A model generated the notes under the pieces. The model searched no databases, was not told the origin of the DNA, and saw only the letters and a program-made list of their open reading frames with translations. The position numbers and the translations under genes are program-made. Positions 25,691 through 32,843 of a DNA stretch of 45,848 nt are shown here, in pieces (positions within the stretch are counted from its first letter, which is position 1; each line of letters opens with the position of its first letter). The stretch is from positions 1-45,848 of the forward strand of contig CAIVSY010000005.1 of assembly GCA_903908715.1 (NCBI GenBank). Reading direction: 5' to 3'. Origin of the DNA: an uncultured bacterium. Lineage in GTDB: Bacteria; Verrucomicrobiota; Kiritimatiellia; CAIKKV01; CAITUY01.

Positions 25691-26380
25691 CTAACTGTGT
25701 AGCCCGCATTCCTTGTGCTCAGGCCCTTCCCACCACCAACGCCCTGAACGGGGATCCCCCCCAGGCTCCACCGCCCTCGTACAACACTCACAGCCAATGG
25801 ACGGATAACCCCGTTCCAGCAGGCGGTTGTACGGCAACCGATGCTTCCGGAGATAGGCCCGGATGTCCTCCTCTGTCCAATCCGCCAGAGGATTGATCTT
25901 CCAAATGCCACCATGCGCGTCATCCTTTTCGATCTTTTCCAGAGCACCCCGGGTTGGGCTCTCCTCCCGGCGCAATCCGGTAATCCATCCTTCCAACCCC
26001 GAGAGCGCCCGGCCCAGAGGTTCCACCTTTCGAATGGCGCAGCACTCCCGCCGGGCCTCAAGACTCGTCTTGAAGGAATACAACCCCTTTTCCGTCTCCA
26101 ACCTCTCCACCATTTCGTGCCGCGGAAAGTACCATTCGATCCGGACACCCAATTGACGCCGGATCTCCTCGGCACACGTGTACGACTCCTCCGGCAATCG
26201 CCCGGTGTCCAGCGAAAACACCCTCACATCAGGCTGGATCTTCACAGCCATGTGGATCAGCACCGAATCCTGCAGACTGGTCGCAATGGCGATCCGGGGA
26301 TGAAATTCACGAAGAGCCCACCGCAGGATATCTTCGCCTCTTCCGTCACCGTCATAGACTTGAATTGCCTGACCACTCAT
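25691..26380 (-). CDS. cysH: adenylylsulfate (APS) reductase, iron-sulfur type CysH
   Basis: A 229-aa thioredoxin-dependent reductase. SLQDSVLIHMAVK is the PP-loop-like segment, VFSLDTGRLPEESY the nucleotide pocket, RRECCAIRKVEPL the first cysteine pair and IGCECCTRAVEPG the second. The paired CC and CxxC motifs ligate a [4Fe-4S] cluster and mark the APS-specific class, as opposed to cluster-free PAPS reductases. RWWWEGPEHKECGLHS carries the catalytic C-terminal Cys. ATG 26380 has a strong AGGAGGTGG SD. It is the promoter-proximal gene of the sulfur/nitrogen/siroheme run, preceded by an AT-rich leader. Confidence 0.95.
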   Translation of the reverse strand: MSGQAIQVYDGDGRGEDILRWALREFHPRIAIATSLQDSVLIHMAVKIQPDVRVFSLDTGRLPEESYTCAEEIRRQLGVRIEWYFPRHEMVERLETEKGLYSFKTSLEARRECCAIRKVEPLGRALSGLEGWITGLRREESPTRGALEKIEKDDAHGGIWKINPLADWTEEDIRAYLRKHRLPYNRLLERGYPSIGCECCTRAVEPGGDPRSGRWWWEGPEHKECGLHS

Positions 26381-26454
26381 GCTCGACCACCTCCTAATAG
26401 CTCACAAGATCAACTCAACGAGAGATAAAGCACATACATGTGAAAAACGATCAC

Positions 26455-26537
26455 AACACTGGACATTCTCTGTAAAGAGTATCTCTATAGAGTTACTAGT
26501 GTTTTCTGAATCTACTCGATCACCAGAATAGTTGCAA
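26455..26537 (-). promoter_or_regulatory. candidate promoter and structured leader of the cys-nir-hem operon
   Basis: The 198-base gap before cysH is AT-rich against GC-rich surroundings. A minus-strand promoter candidate is TTGCAA (26537-26532), 17 bp, TAGATT (26514-26509), giving a leader of about 120 bases. Right after the expected start, AACACT (26503-26498) can pair with AGTGTT (26460-26455), enclosing alternating CTCT/AGAG blocks that include the palindrome CTCTATAGAG. This may be an operator for a sulfur regulator or a folded leader; it does not match SAM or T-box motifs I know. Confidence 0.4.
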
Positions 26538-26552
26538 GAGAATTTTTCTCTT
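26536..26552. terminator. AT-rich hairpin between the EamA gene and the cys operon
   Basis: AAGAGAA-TTT-TTCTCTT, a 7-bp stem with a 3-base loop, followed on the plus strand by TTT. On the minus strand it lies about 27 bases after the EamA stop but lacks a clear U-tract there. It overlaps the -35 candidate for cysH. Terminator function is weakly supported. Confidence 0.33.
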
Positions 26553-26578
26553 TTTCAATCGAGAGATCTTTATTCGTA

Positions 26579-27478
26579 TCACCGCTTCAGCAGCAGGAAA
26601 ACCCCGGCGAGGATAATGGCCAGCGCCATGGCCTTCCGGCGCTTGTTCTGTTCGCGGTAAAGCAGGCCGCCGACGGAAAACGCCACGACCACCCCGCTCC
26701 GCCGCAAGGGCGAAACAAGGGCGATCAACGCCTCCGGATCCGTCAACGCCATGAAGTAAAGGAAATCCGCCACCGCCAGAAGCACCCCCACCACAGGGAG
26801 GGTCCACCGCCATACAAAGGGCGTGGTCTGCCTGCGTGACGGCCACCAGGTCAGGGCTACCACCGCTCCCACAACCGCCACCAGGTAGATCGTGAACCAG
26901 ACCTGCAGGGTCATCGGCTTGAAACCCAGGTGGTGGATCAACGTCCGGTCATAGAGCGCGCTGGCCGCACCGAGCAAGGTCCCGCCGAAGAGAAAGAATC
27001 CCCAGCGATCCCGATGCAGGTGTATGCCTTCCCTGCGGCCGGAACGGCCCAGCAGGAAGAACCCGGTCACCGCCAGGGCAACCCCCGCCGTCTGCCAGAT
27101 CCCGGGCCGCTCCCCGAGCACGACCACCGCGCCGAGAAACGTCCAGACCGGCGCCGAAGCCCGCACGGGGGAGACCACGGTCAGAGGCAGGTGCTTCATG
27201 GCGAAGTACACCAGCACCCAGGAGCCGGCCACCAGCACGGACTTGGCGGCCACCAGCAAATGCGCCCGCCCGGTCATGGGCGCCACCCCATACCAGCAAC
27301 CCGTCACCCGGTCAGGCATCACCCACGAAAGCACAAGAAACGGCAGGGTTACCAGCGCGCAGGCCGTGGTGGACACCAGCAAGGTGGGCAAAACGGCATT
27401 GCCGCGCACCGCATGCTTCTTGCACACGTCATACAACCCCAGCATCACCGCCGATAGAACCGTCAATTCAATCCACAT
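26579..27478 (-). CDS. EamA/DMT-family transporter
   Basis: A 299-aa inner-membrane protein with about ten TM helices arranged as two EamA halves: first WIELTVLSAVMLGLYDVCKK through VVVLGERPGIWQTAGVALAV, second GFFLFGGTLLGAASALYDRT through MALAIILAGVFLLLKR. Glycine- and helix-rich features match drug/metabolite exporters. ATG 27478 is preferred over an ORF start at 27556: it has AAAGGAAACGGG upstream and starts directly in TM1. It is on the same strand as the cys run but separated by an AT-rich promoter region, so it is probably independent. Substrate unknown. Confidence 0.85.
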   Translation of the reverse strand: MWIELTVLSAVMLGLYDVCKKHAVRGNAVLPTLLVSTTACALVTLPFLVLSWVMPDRVTGCWYGVAPMTGRAHLLVAAKSVLVAGSWVLVYFAMKHLPLTVVSPVRASAPVWTFLGAVVVLGERPGIWQTAGVALAVTGFFLLGRSGRREGIHLHRDRWGFFLFGGTLLGAASALYDRTLIHHLGFKPMTLQVWFTIYLVAVVGAVVALTWWPSRRQTTPFVWRWTLPVVGVLLAVADFLYFMALTDPEALIALVSPLRRSGVVVAFSVGGLLYREQNKRRKAMALAIILAGVFLLLKR

Positions 27479-27722
27479 ACCATCCCGTTTCCTTTCCGAC
27501 CTCGTTTCCCGTCCTGTTCCCTCGTAGATGCATTCGTTAGAATTCCGCCTTGCCACGCCAACCTATCACCCGCCGCCGACCGCAAGCAAGCCAGAGAAAG
27601 ACACCGCAACAAAGTAGTCAACGTAATGGAAATGAACGTAATTACGGAGTCTCTATTATTATATCACAATTCTTATCCATCCGCTTAACTGTCAAATGTA
27701 TACATCATCATTGTTCTTGAAC

Positions 27723-27750
27723 TTGACTTGGAATTGAATAGCAGTATCAT
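27723..27750 (+). promoter_or_regulatory. candidate leaderless promoter of the fic gene
   Basis: TTGACT (27723-27728), 16 bp, TATCAT (27745-27750) in an AT-rich stretch. The -10 ends six bases before ATG 27757, so transcription would begin at or next to the start codon, and no SD is visible. Confidence 0.5.
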
Positions 27751-27756
27751 TGTGTC

Positions 27757-28944
27757 ATGATCAGGTATGGAATACCACAGAATTGGATTCGATACGATTG
27801 GAACAAGGTGGCAAGCGAACTCATGCATGCGAAGGCCGCTATCCTTTCGCTCACGAATATCCCCTACCAACGCAGTTGGACGGATCAACTGCAGGTTGTT
27901 CAATTGAAGCGCGAAGTGGCAGGAACATCCCGCATTGAAGGCGCGGACTTCACGGATAAGGAATTGGACGCCGCCATGAAGGAGTCTCCCGAACAACTTC
28001 ACACCCGATCCCAACGACAAGCGGCCGCCGCCGTGAAAACGTATCGCTGGATCGCAGGATTGCCGGCCGACCGTCCGATCGATGCAGCACTAATCAAAGA
28101 GACGCATCGGCATATTGTCACGGATGCAGATGATGACCACTGCCCTCCCGGCCAGTTGCGACCAAGGGATGTCAATGTGACTTTCGGAGTCCCTCCACAC
28201 AGAGGCGCCGAAGGCGGCGAGGAATGCGAATCCGCGTTCGATGGCCTATGCAAGGCCATTCAACGGGAGTTTCCCCAGCACGACCCCCTGATCCAGGCGC
28301 TGGCATTGCACTATCATTTCGCCGCCATGCATCCTTTCCTGGACGGGAATGGCCGTACAGCCCGCGCCTTGGAGGCGTTGATGCTGCAACGCGTGAACCT
28401 GAAGGACACTCTGTTTATCGCCATGTCCAATTACTATTACGAAGAGAAGAATTCGTACCTGAAGACGCTGGCATCAGTCCGCGCGGCCAATCATGACCTT
28501 TCGGACTTCCTGGCCTTTGGACTGAAAGGCATCACCGTTCAATGCGGCCGTCTGTTTGAAGAAATCAGGAAGAACGTCGCCAAGGCATTGTTCCACAATG
28601 TCATGTATGACCTATTCAACCGGCTCCGCACAACCCGGAAGCGGGTCATTGCGGAACGTCATATTGACATTCTCAAGCGCCTCCTTGCGGTTGACGTGTT
28701 GACGCTACAGGCCTTGTCCGAGCAGACACTGGGAATATACAAACCCCTCAAGAATCCCGGAAAGGCGCTGATGCGCGACATCAACTACCTCTTGCGGCTG
28801 AAGGCCATCGGCTACAAGAAGCTGCCGGACAATGGCTATGAGTTGTTCGCCCGCCTGGAGTGGCCGACAGAAATCACCGAAACCGACTTCTTCAGAAGCG
28901 TCAAGGAAATGCCCAGAGCCAAGACGCACGGATTCCTGTCATAG
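27757..28944 (+). CDS. Fic-domain AMP transferase, class II (N-terminal inhibitory helix)
   Basis: A 395-aa protein. The Fic active site HPFLDGNGRTAR has the catalytic His and the phosphate-binding DGNGR. An inhibitory motif GTSRIEG (S/TxxxEG) sits about 150 residues upstream, so the protein is autoinhibited by its own N-terminal helix (class II). The C-terminal ~100 residues (VIAERHIDILKRLLAVDVLT, LLRLKAIGYKKL) look like a winged helix as in Fic/DUF4172-type proteins. The family usually transfers AMP from ATP to protein side chains; the target is unknown. Upstream DNA is AT-rich with no SD. No antitoxin gene adjoins it. Confidence 0.93.
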   Translation: MIRYGIPQNWIRYDWNKVASELMHAKAAILSLTNIPYQRSWTDQLQVVQLKREVAGTSRIEGADFTDKELDAAMKESPEQLHTRSQRQAAAAVKTYRWIAGLPADRPIDAALIKETHRHIVTDADDDHCPPGQLRPRDVNVTFGVPPHRGAEGGEECESAFDGLCKAIQREFPQHDPLIQALALHYHFAAMHPFLDGNGRTARALEALMLQRVNLKDTLFIAMSNYYYEEKNSYLKTLASVRAANHDLSDFLAFGLKGITVQCGRLFEEIRKNVAKALFHNVMYDLFNRLRTTRKRVIAERHIDILKRLLAVDVLTLQALSEQTLGIYKPLKNPGKALMRDINYLLRLKAIGYKKLPDNGYELFARLEWPTEITETDFFRSVKEMPRAKTHGFLS

Positions 28945-28980
28945 TCACAAGCGGATCAAGAACAACAAGGATATCGTTCC

Positions 28981-31449
28981 ATGTTCCCTCGCGCCCGTCT
29001 CTCCCCGGCTACGAAATCATTCCTCGCCTGCGCCATCGCCTTCGCAACCTGCGCATGGAAACAGCCCGCCAGGGAATCGAAAGCGCCACCGCCCCCCGCC
29101 CCCTCCCCGTTTGTCCTGGGTCAGGCGACGCCATTGCCCATCGCCAAGCTGTCCCTTGTGGAATTGAAAGGATACTTTCCCGCTTTCGCGCCCGTCCCCG
29201 CCACGAACGAATACAATCACCTTGTCCTGCCGTTCAGTGGCGGCCCGACCGAGGCGGATCAGAACAAGGCCTACGCCTTTTCCTTCCTGCTCTCCAACGC
29301 GTTGGACTGGGGACCCGGCTGCTATTGTTCGCGCCATGCCTATTTCACCTTCAAGCGATCCGGTCTCGCGGCCATCGAGGCCGGGAAAACCCTGCGCCCG
29401 ACAGCCATACGGGCGCTGGCCGGGCGTTGGGAGTCCACCCACGCCATCGGCGGGGAAATTCAGGCAACGCCCGCCGGATTCACTGGGGTGTTGAAGATAT
29501 TCGCTGCCGATGGATCCCTGTTGAACACCATCCGATACGACACCCCGCGCCCCTACTTCACGCTTCTCGGCGACATGAGCGTGGACTCCCTCACGACGCT
29601 CGGATGGCGACCGCCGCCCTCCCTGGGGGACCATCTCCGCCTCCCGCGCTGCAAGAACGAGGCCCTTCTTGCGGATCTCGGCCGGGCGGCGTTCGCCGGG
29701 GAACGTTCCGAGGAGGAATTCGGCATCTATCGGAAAATCCTCGAAGAGGAACCCGGTTTTGCCGAAGTCCGGTACTGGTGGGCCAACCAATCCCTGTGGG
29801 CTGGCGGCAATTCGCAAACCTACAGCGCCGAGACGGCCCGTTCCGTTCGCAGTTACCTCACCCGGACCGCATTGGAAGACGCGGACTGTCAATCCATCTC
29901 CCGCGATGCCGGACTCGACCTGCCCGCCCTGGAGGAGAAGATCGCCAGTTTCTGCGGTCCGGATTCCCCTGTGACGTGGCGGCTCCGGTTGCGGAACAGG
30001 GTTCCCCCGCAAGCGCCCCCGTCGCTTGAGGAGGCGCGGGCCGCCACGGCGGCCGCCGCGCGCTATCCCAACAACTTCAAACTGCTCCTGGTCCTCTCGG
30101 CGCCCGACGAAAATGGCCCGTGGCGCGAGGACGCCTCGATGGTGGCCGGCATAGCGCTGGCCGTGATGGAATGCCGGAAGTTGCCCAGCTCCCATACCTG
30201 GGATGCCGCCGCCTACGATCTTGCCAATGCGGCCAAGCGCCTGGGCTACGACCACATCGCGGCCGAATTGCTGACCCCGCTCGCCGCCATGGCAATGCGG
30301 CAACAAAACACATCCGATTTCTGCATCTACGGAGACCGGCTGGCCAAGATCCTCCAGGACATGGGGCAATACGAGGACAGTTTCGCATTGGAGAAACAGG
30401 TCATCGAGGCCGGCGACGAGGGAAACCGTCCCTACTATCTCCTGGAAGCCGCCATCTCCGGCCTGATCCTTGGGAAGACCAACGAAGTCGAACGACTGGC
30501 AAAGAAGTGGGGTTCGTGCCTGTCCTCGAAGCCCGGGACGGAGAAACTGCTACACGCCTACCTGGCGCTCGCCCGGGGCGACAGTGGACCGGCGCTGGCC
30601 GTGATTCGCGAGGAAGGCTTCGGCCGAGAGGACATGCGTTTCCGGCTGGGTTTACAGAGGCTGATCCTGTATACGCAGGTGGATTTCCTTCGCGGCACAT
30701 CGGAGTTCCGGGAGACAACCCGCGCCGCCCACTGCCTGTTTCCCGAAATCCGCCCGTTGTGGATTCTGCTGGATGCCTACGACCGGCGCGATCCGCGGCC
30801 GGAGGACGAGGGGTTCTACGAGGCCCTTGGCCATGGGCGCACATACGACCCCTGGGTCCGGGAAGCCATGAACGAGCGCGCCCGCCGGGTCTCCAAACCC
30901 CGCCTTTTCAACCTGGAGCGCACATTGTCGTCGCTGGACACCTACAAGATCCCCGCATGGCCGGTCCAGCAATGCGCTCGTTACGGGAGCGGCCCCGAGG
31001 ACCCGTTCGTCAGCACCCCACGCTGGGAATACACGTATGCGATCTACAAACTCCTGGATATGCGCGAATACGATCGTGCCGACGAGTTCGCCCGCCAATG
31101 CCTGGCCATGAACATAGGCCCCCACTGCCTGACGGGGCACTTCAACCATCTCTATCATCTTGTGCAAGGCGCGCGCCGTGCGGATCCGGCCCCCCCGGCC
31201 CGGACGATGCCCCCTCCAACCCCGCCCAAGGCCACACGCCAATGGGGTTGGCCCGCCGGTATGACCAACCTGACCCCCGAACTGGCCCGCATGTTCGCCG
31301 GTATGTCCAACCTGCCTCCCGACCTGGCCAGCATGCTCGCGGGCATGACCAACCCACCCCCGGGCGTGTCCAATTGTCCACCCGTAAAGCCGGCCATACC
31401 CGGCAAGAAGGAAAGCGTGGCGCCGCTCATACCGCGGCCGCGCCCATAG
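28981..31449 (+). CDS. unrecognised 822-aa exported protein with TolB-N-like and helical-repeat regions
   Basis: Not a family I recognise. Residues 1-27 look like a signal peptide with a Cys at its end (SFLACAIAFATCAW), perhaps a lipoprotein with a non-ideal lipobox. A proline-rich linker (APPPPAPSPF) follows. Residues about 60-225 resemble the alpha/beta fold of TolB-N/FlgT-like domains (HLVLPFSGGPTEADQNKAY, then GEIQATPAGFTGVLKIFAAD). Residues 225-735 are mainly helical with TPR-like spacing (AAFAGERSEEEFGIYRKILE; LLEAAISGLILGKTNEVERL). The last ~85 residues are proline-rich and hold 14-residue repeats. It starts 36 bases after fic, with AAGGATATCGTTCC upstream, and may be co-transcribed. 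A cell-envelope role is inference. Confidence 0.72.
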   Translation: MFPRARLSPATKSFLACAIAFATCAWKQPARESKAPPPPAPSPFVLGQATPLPIAKLSLVELKGYFPAFAPVPATNEYNHLVLPFSGGPTEADQNKAYAFSFLLSNALDWGPGCYCSRHAYFTFKRSGLAAIEAGKTLRPTAIRALAGRWESTHAIGGEIQATPAGFTGVLKIFAADGSLLNTIRYDTPRPYFTLLGDMSVDSLTTLGWRPPPSLGDHLRLPRCKNEALLADLGRAAFAGERSEEEFGIYRKILEEEPGFAEVRYWWANQSLWAGGNSQTYSAETARSVRSYLTRTALEDADCQSISRDAGLDLPALEEKIASFCGPDSPVTWRLRLRNRVPPQAPPSLEEARAATAAAARYPNNFKLLLVLSAPDENGPWREDASMVAGIALAVMECRKLPSSHTWDAAAYDLANAAKRLGYDHIAAELLTPLAAMAMRQQNTSDFCIYGDRLAKILQDMGQYEDSFALEKQVIEAGDEGNRPYYLLEAAISGLILGKTNEVERLAKKWGSCLSSKPGTEKLLHAYLALARGDSGPALAVIREEGFGREDMRFRLGLQRLILYTQVDFLRGTSEFRETTRAAHCLFPEIRPLWILLDAYDRRDPRPEDEGFYEALGHGRTYDPWVREAMNERARRVSKPRLFNLERTLSSLDTYKIPAWPVQQCARYGSGPEDPFVSTPRWEYTYAIYKLLDMREYDRADEFARQCLAMNIGPHCLTGHFNHLYHLVQGARRADPAPPARTMPPPTPPKATRQWGWPAGMTNLTPELARMFAGMSNLPPDLASMLAGMTNPPPGVSNCPPVKPAIPGKKESVAPLIPRPRP
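31255..31365 (+). repeat. 42-bp in-frame tandem repeat encoding AGM(T/S)NLxP(E/D)LAxM(F/L)
   Basis: Two full 42-base units (31255-31296, 31297-31338) and a 27-base partial third unit (31339-31365) near the 3' end of the 822-aa ORF. Encoded units are AGMTNLTPELARMF, AGMSNLPPDLASML and AGMTNPPPG. DNA identity between units is incomplete while the residue pattern is kept. Confidence 0.88.
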
Positions 31450-31511
31450 GATCAACCTGCAGGTTTCCGTTGCCAGGTTAATACGTCACCACAGGCAGGC
31501 TGGAAGAATAA

Positions 31512-32360
31512 TCAAGCTGTCTGGGCAAACCGGGCGATGCCGGATTCATCCTCCTGGGGCAGGAGAAGGGCATTCGCCTGTTCCAGTTCCTTGCACATTT
31601 GAAGGCAAATATCCAAACGCTTGCCTTCCGCCGGCTTCCTAACCACCAAGAGAACCTTCTCGGGACGCTCAGACACAGTGTTCAGACGCTGCAACCGGTT
31701 CCTCCATTGATCCGCATGCTCGACGATCTTGGGAGTTTCGGTTTTATCCAGATCAAGGGGATGAATGGCCAGAACAAAGCGATTATCCACCTTCCGGACA
31801 AAGGGGAAATGCGCATGGCACAAATCGTTGGCAAACGTATACTCATCCAAACCGATAATTTGTTTGGCGGCAAAGACCGTTCTCAGTCTCTTCGTCATTT
31901 GTCTTTCCTGGTACTCCTGACGCTGGGCGAAACCCCGTTCGACGTAGAAGTTGAAAAGCCTGCCAAGTTCCGCCCTGGGGTTGTCAGTAAGACAAGTCTT
32001 GGGCTGGCTGAAACAGAACTCCTCCTCACGCGGGCGGACGAGGTTCAGAAAAGTCTGGTTGAACAGTTTGGCATCGTCCTTGAACCTGTACTGTCCATCT
32101 CTTGTCCCGTCATTCAGCAGCGTGGCGATGCGATCCAGTTCAGCCTTGAACAGTTTGCGGCCCTCCGTAAATGCAACCTTGGACTGCTTGAGTTCCGGGA
32201 AGAAATCGGTAACACGGTCCAAACGGCGAGTCTCCAGGCGATAGCCAAACCAGTGAATATCAGGGCAAGCCAATACAATCCCCAAATTGACGAATTCCCC
32301 GGGTTCCGCGTAGGGCAGGAACCGGAGAACGGCAAAATTACATGCAACCTTGTTATTCAT
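31512..32360 (-). CDS. DUF3037 family protein
   Basis: A 282-aa protein with the DUF3037 opening: FAVLRFLPYAEPGEFVNLGI, then FFPELKQSKVAF and an RLFNFYVERGFAQ segment. The function of the family is unknown; its genes often follow a HipA-like kinase gene. Here the upstream neighbour is only a broken remnant whose stop overlaps this ATG (ATGAATAA), so the protein may be an orphan half of a two-gene module. It is convergent with the 822-aa gene; the gap between them holds a 12-bp palindrome, AACCTGCAGGTT, at 31454-31465. Confidence 0.78.
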   Translation of the reverse strand: MNNKVACNFAVLRFLPYAEPGEFVNLGIVLACPDIHWFGYRLETRRLDRVTDFFPELKQSKVAFTEGRKLFKAELDRIATLLNDGTRDGQYRFKDDAKLFNQTFLNLVRPREEEFCFSQPKTCLTDNPRAELGRLFNFYVERGFAQRQEYQERQMTKRLRTVFAAKQIIGLDEYTFANDLCHAHFPFVRKVDNRFVLAIHPLDLDKTETPKIVEHADQWRNRLQRLNTVSERPEKVLLVVRKPAEGKRLDICLQMCKELEQANALLLPQEDESGIARFAQTA

Positions 32361-32520
32361 GTGACCCAGCTCCGAAGACGGTCAGCATTCTATCAAAACG
32401 GGCAAGACCCTCAAATATTGATTCAGGCACAAAATCACCGGGCAACATCTCCCGCGTCGTCTATTCCTCCGGAAAATCTGCGACAAGTTCTCGAAGGCGG
32501 CCGTTCAATGATCTCAACCA
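32353..32520 (-). pseudogene. decayed 3' end of the former upstream partner of the DUF3037 gene
   Basis: One minus-strand frame reads WLRSLNGRLRELVADFPEE, a TAG stop, then TTREMLPGDFVPESIFEGLA and RFDRMLTVFGAGSHE, ending in TAA that overlaps the DUF3037 ATG. The operon-like overlap and protein-like composition despite an internal stop suggest the C-terminal end of a lost gene. A HipA-like kinase would be expected from family neighbourhoods, but I cannot confirm it from this stretch. Confidence 0.45.
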
Positions 32521-32526
32521 CTTGCT

Positions 32527-32706
32527 TCATAATCTTCGCTGACTATTCCACGCCGCCGCATCCCCCGCGACGGCGCGGTAGTTCCCGTCCAGTACCGGAT
32601 GGAGGGAAATCAGCGCCGGATAAAACGAGGTCTCGGCCACATTGGCGCCGGTGCCGCGTGTTTCGGCTATCGTGGTCAGGTATTACTCGATCAGGTTTGC
32701 CGCCAT
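32527..32706 (-). pseudogene. fragment of a DNA methylase/restriction-type N-terminus
   Basis: Minus-strand reading MAANLIE, a TAA stop, then YLTTIAETRGTGANVAETSF and YPALISLHPVLDGNYRAVAG, ending WNSQRRL. The ...TGAxxxETSFYPAL... pattern is like the N-terminus of large N6-adenine methylase/restriction proteins (type ISP-like). An internal stop and truncation after about 55 codons mark it as a remnant; the part after YPALISL may come from another gene. Recognition is from memory and needs a search. Confidence 0.45.
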
Positions 32707-32805
32707 TGCATCCTATCCTACCCGTATTCAGGGAAGCTTCACTTCTCGTGCAAAGTGTCAGCAAGACGGGCGCGGGTCAAGCCACCGGCAAACAAGGACA
32801 TTCCC

Positions 32806-32836
32806 TTGCGGCTTTCCGATGGATTCCGTATATAAT
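32806..32836 (+). promoter_or_regulatory. candidate leaderless promoter of the nfeD-floA cluster
   Basis: A perfect TATAAT (32831-32836) with a weak -35 (TTGCGG, 32806-32811, spacing 19). The expected start is 7-8 bases after the -10, on or next to ATG 32844, and there is no SD. A second ATG at 32835 overlaps the -10 and so cannot be on such a transcript. Confidence 0.52.
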
Positions 32837-32843
32837 GACCGGC

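Noticed and set aside
26381..26578. SAM-I riboswitch or T-box in front of cysH
   Set aside because: No SAM-I core sequences and no T-box consensus could be found; only inverted repeats were seen.
31454..31465. AACCTGCAGGTT palindrome between convergent genes as a terminator
   Set aside because: A perfect palindrome without a loop and without a U-tract; no support for termination.
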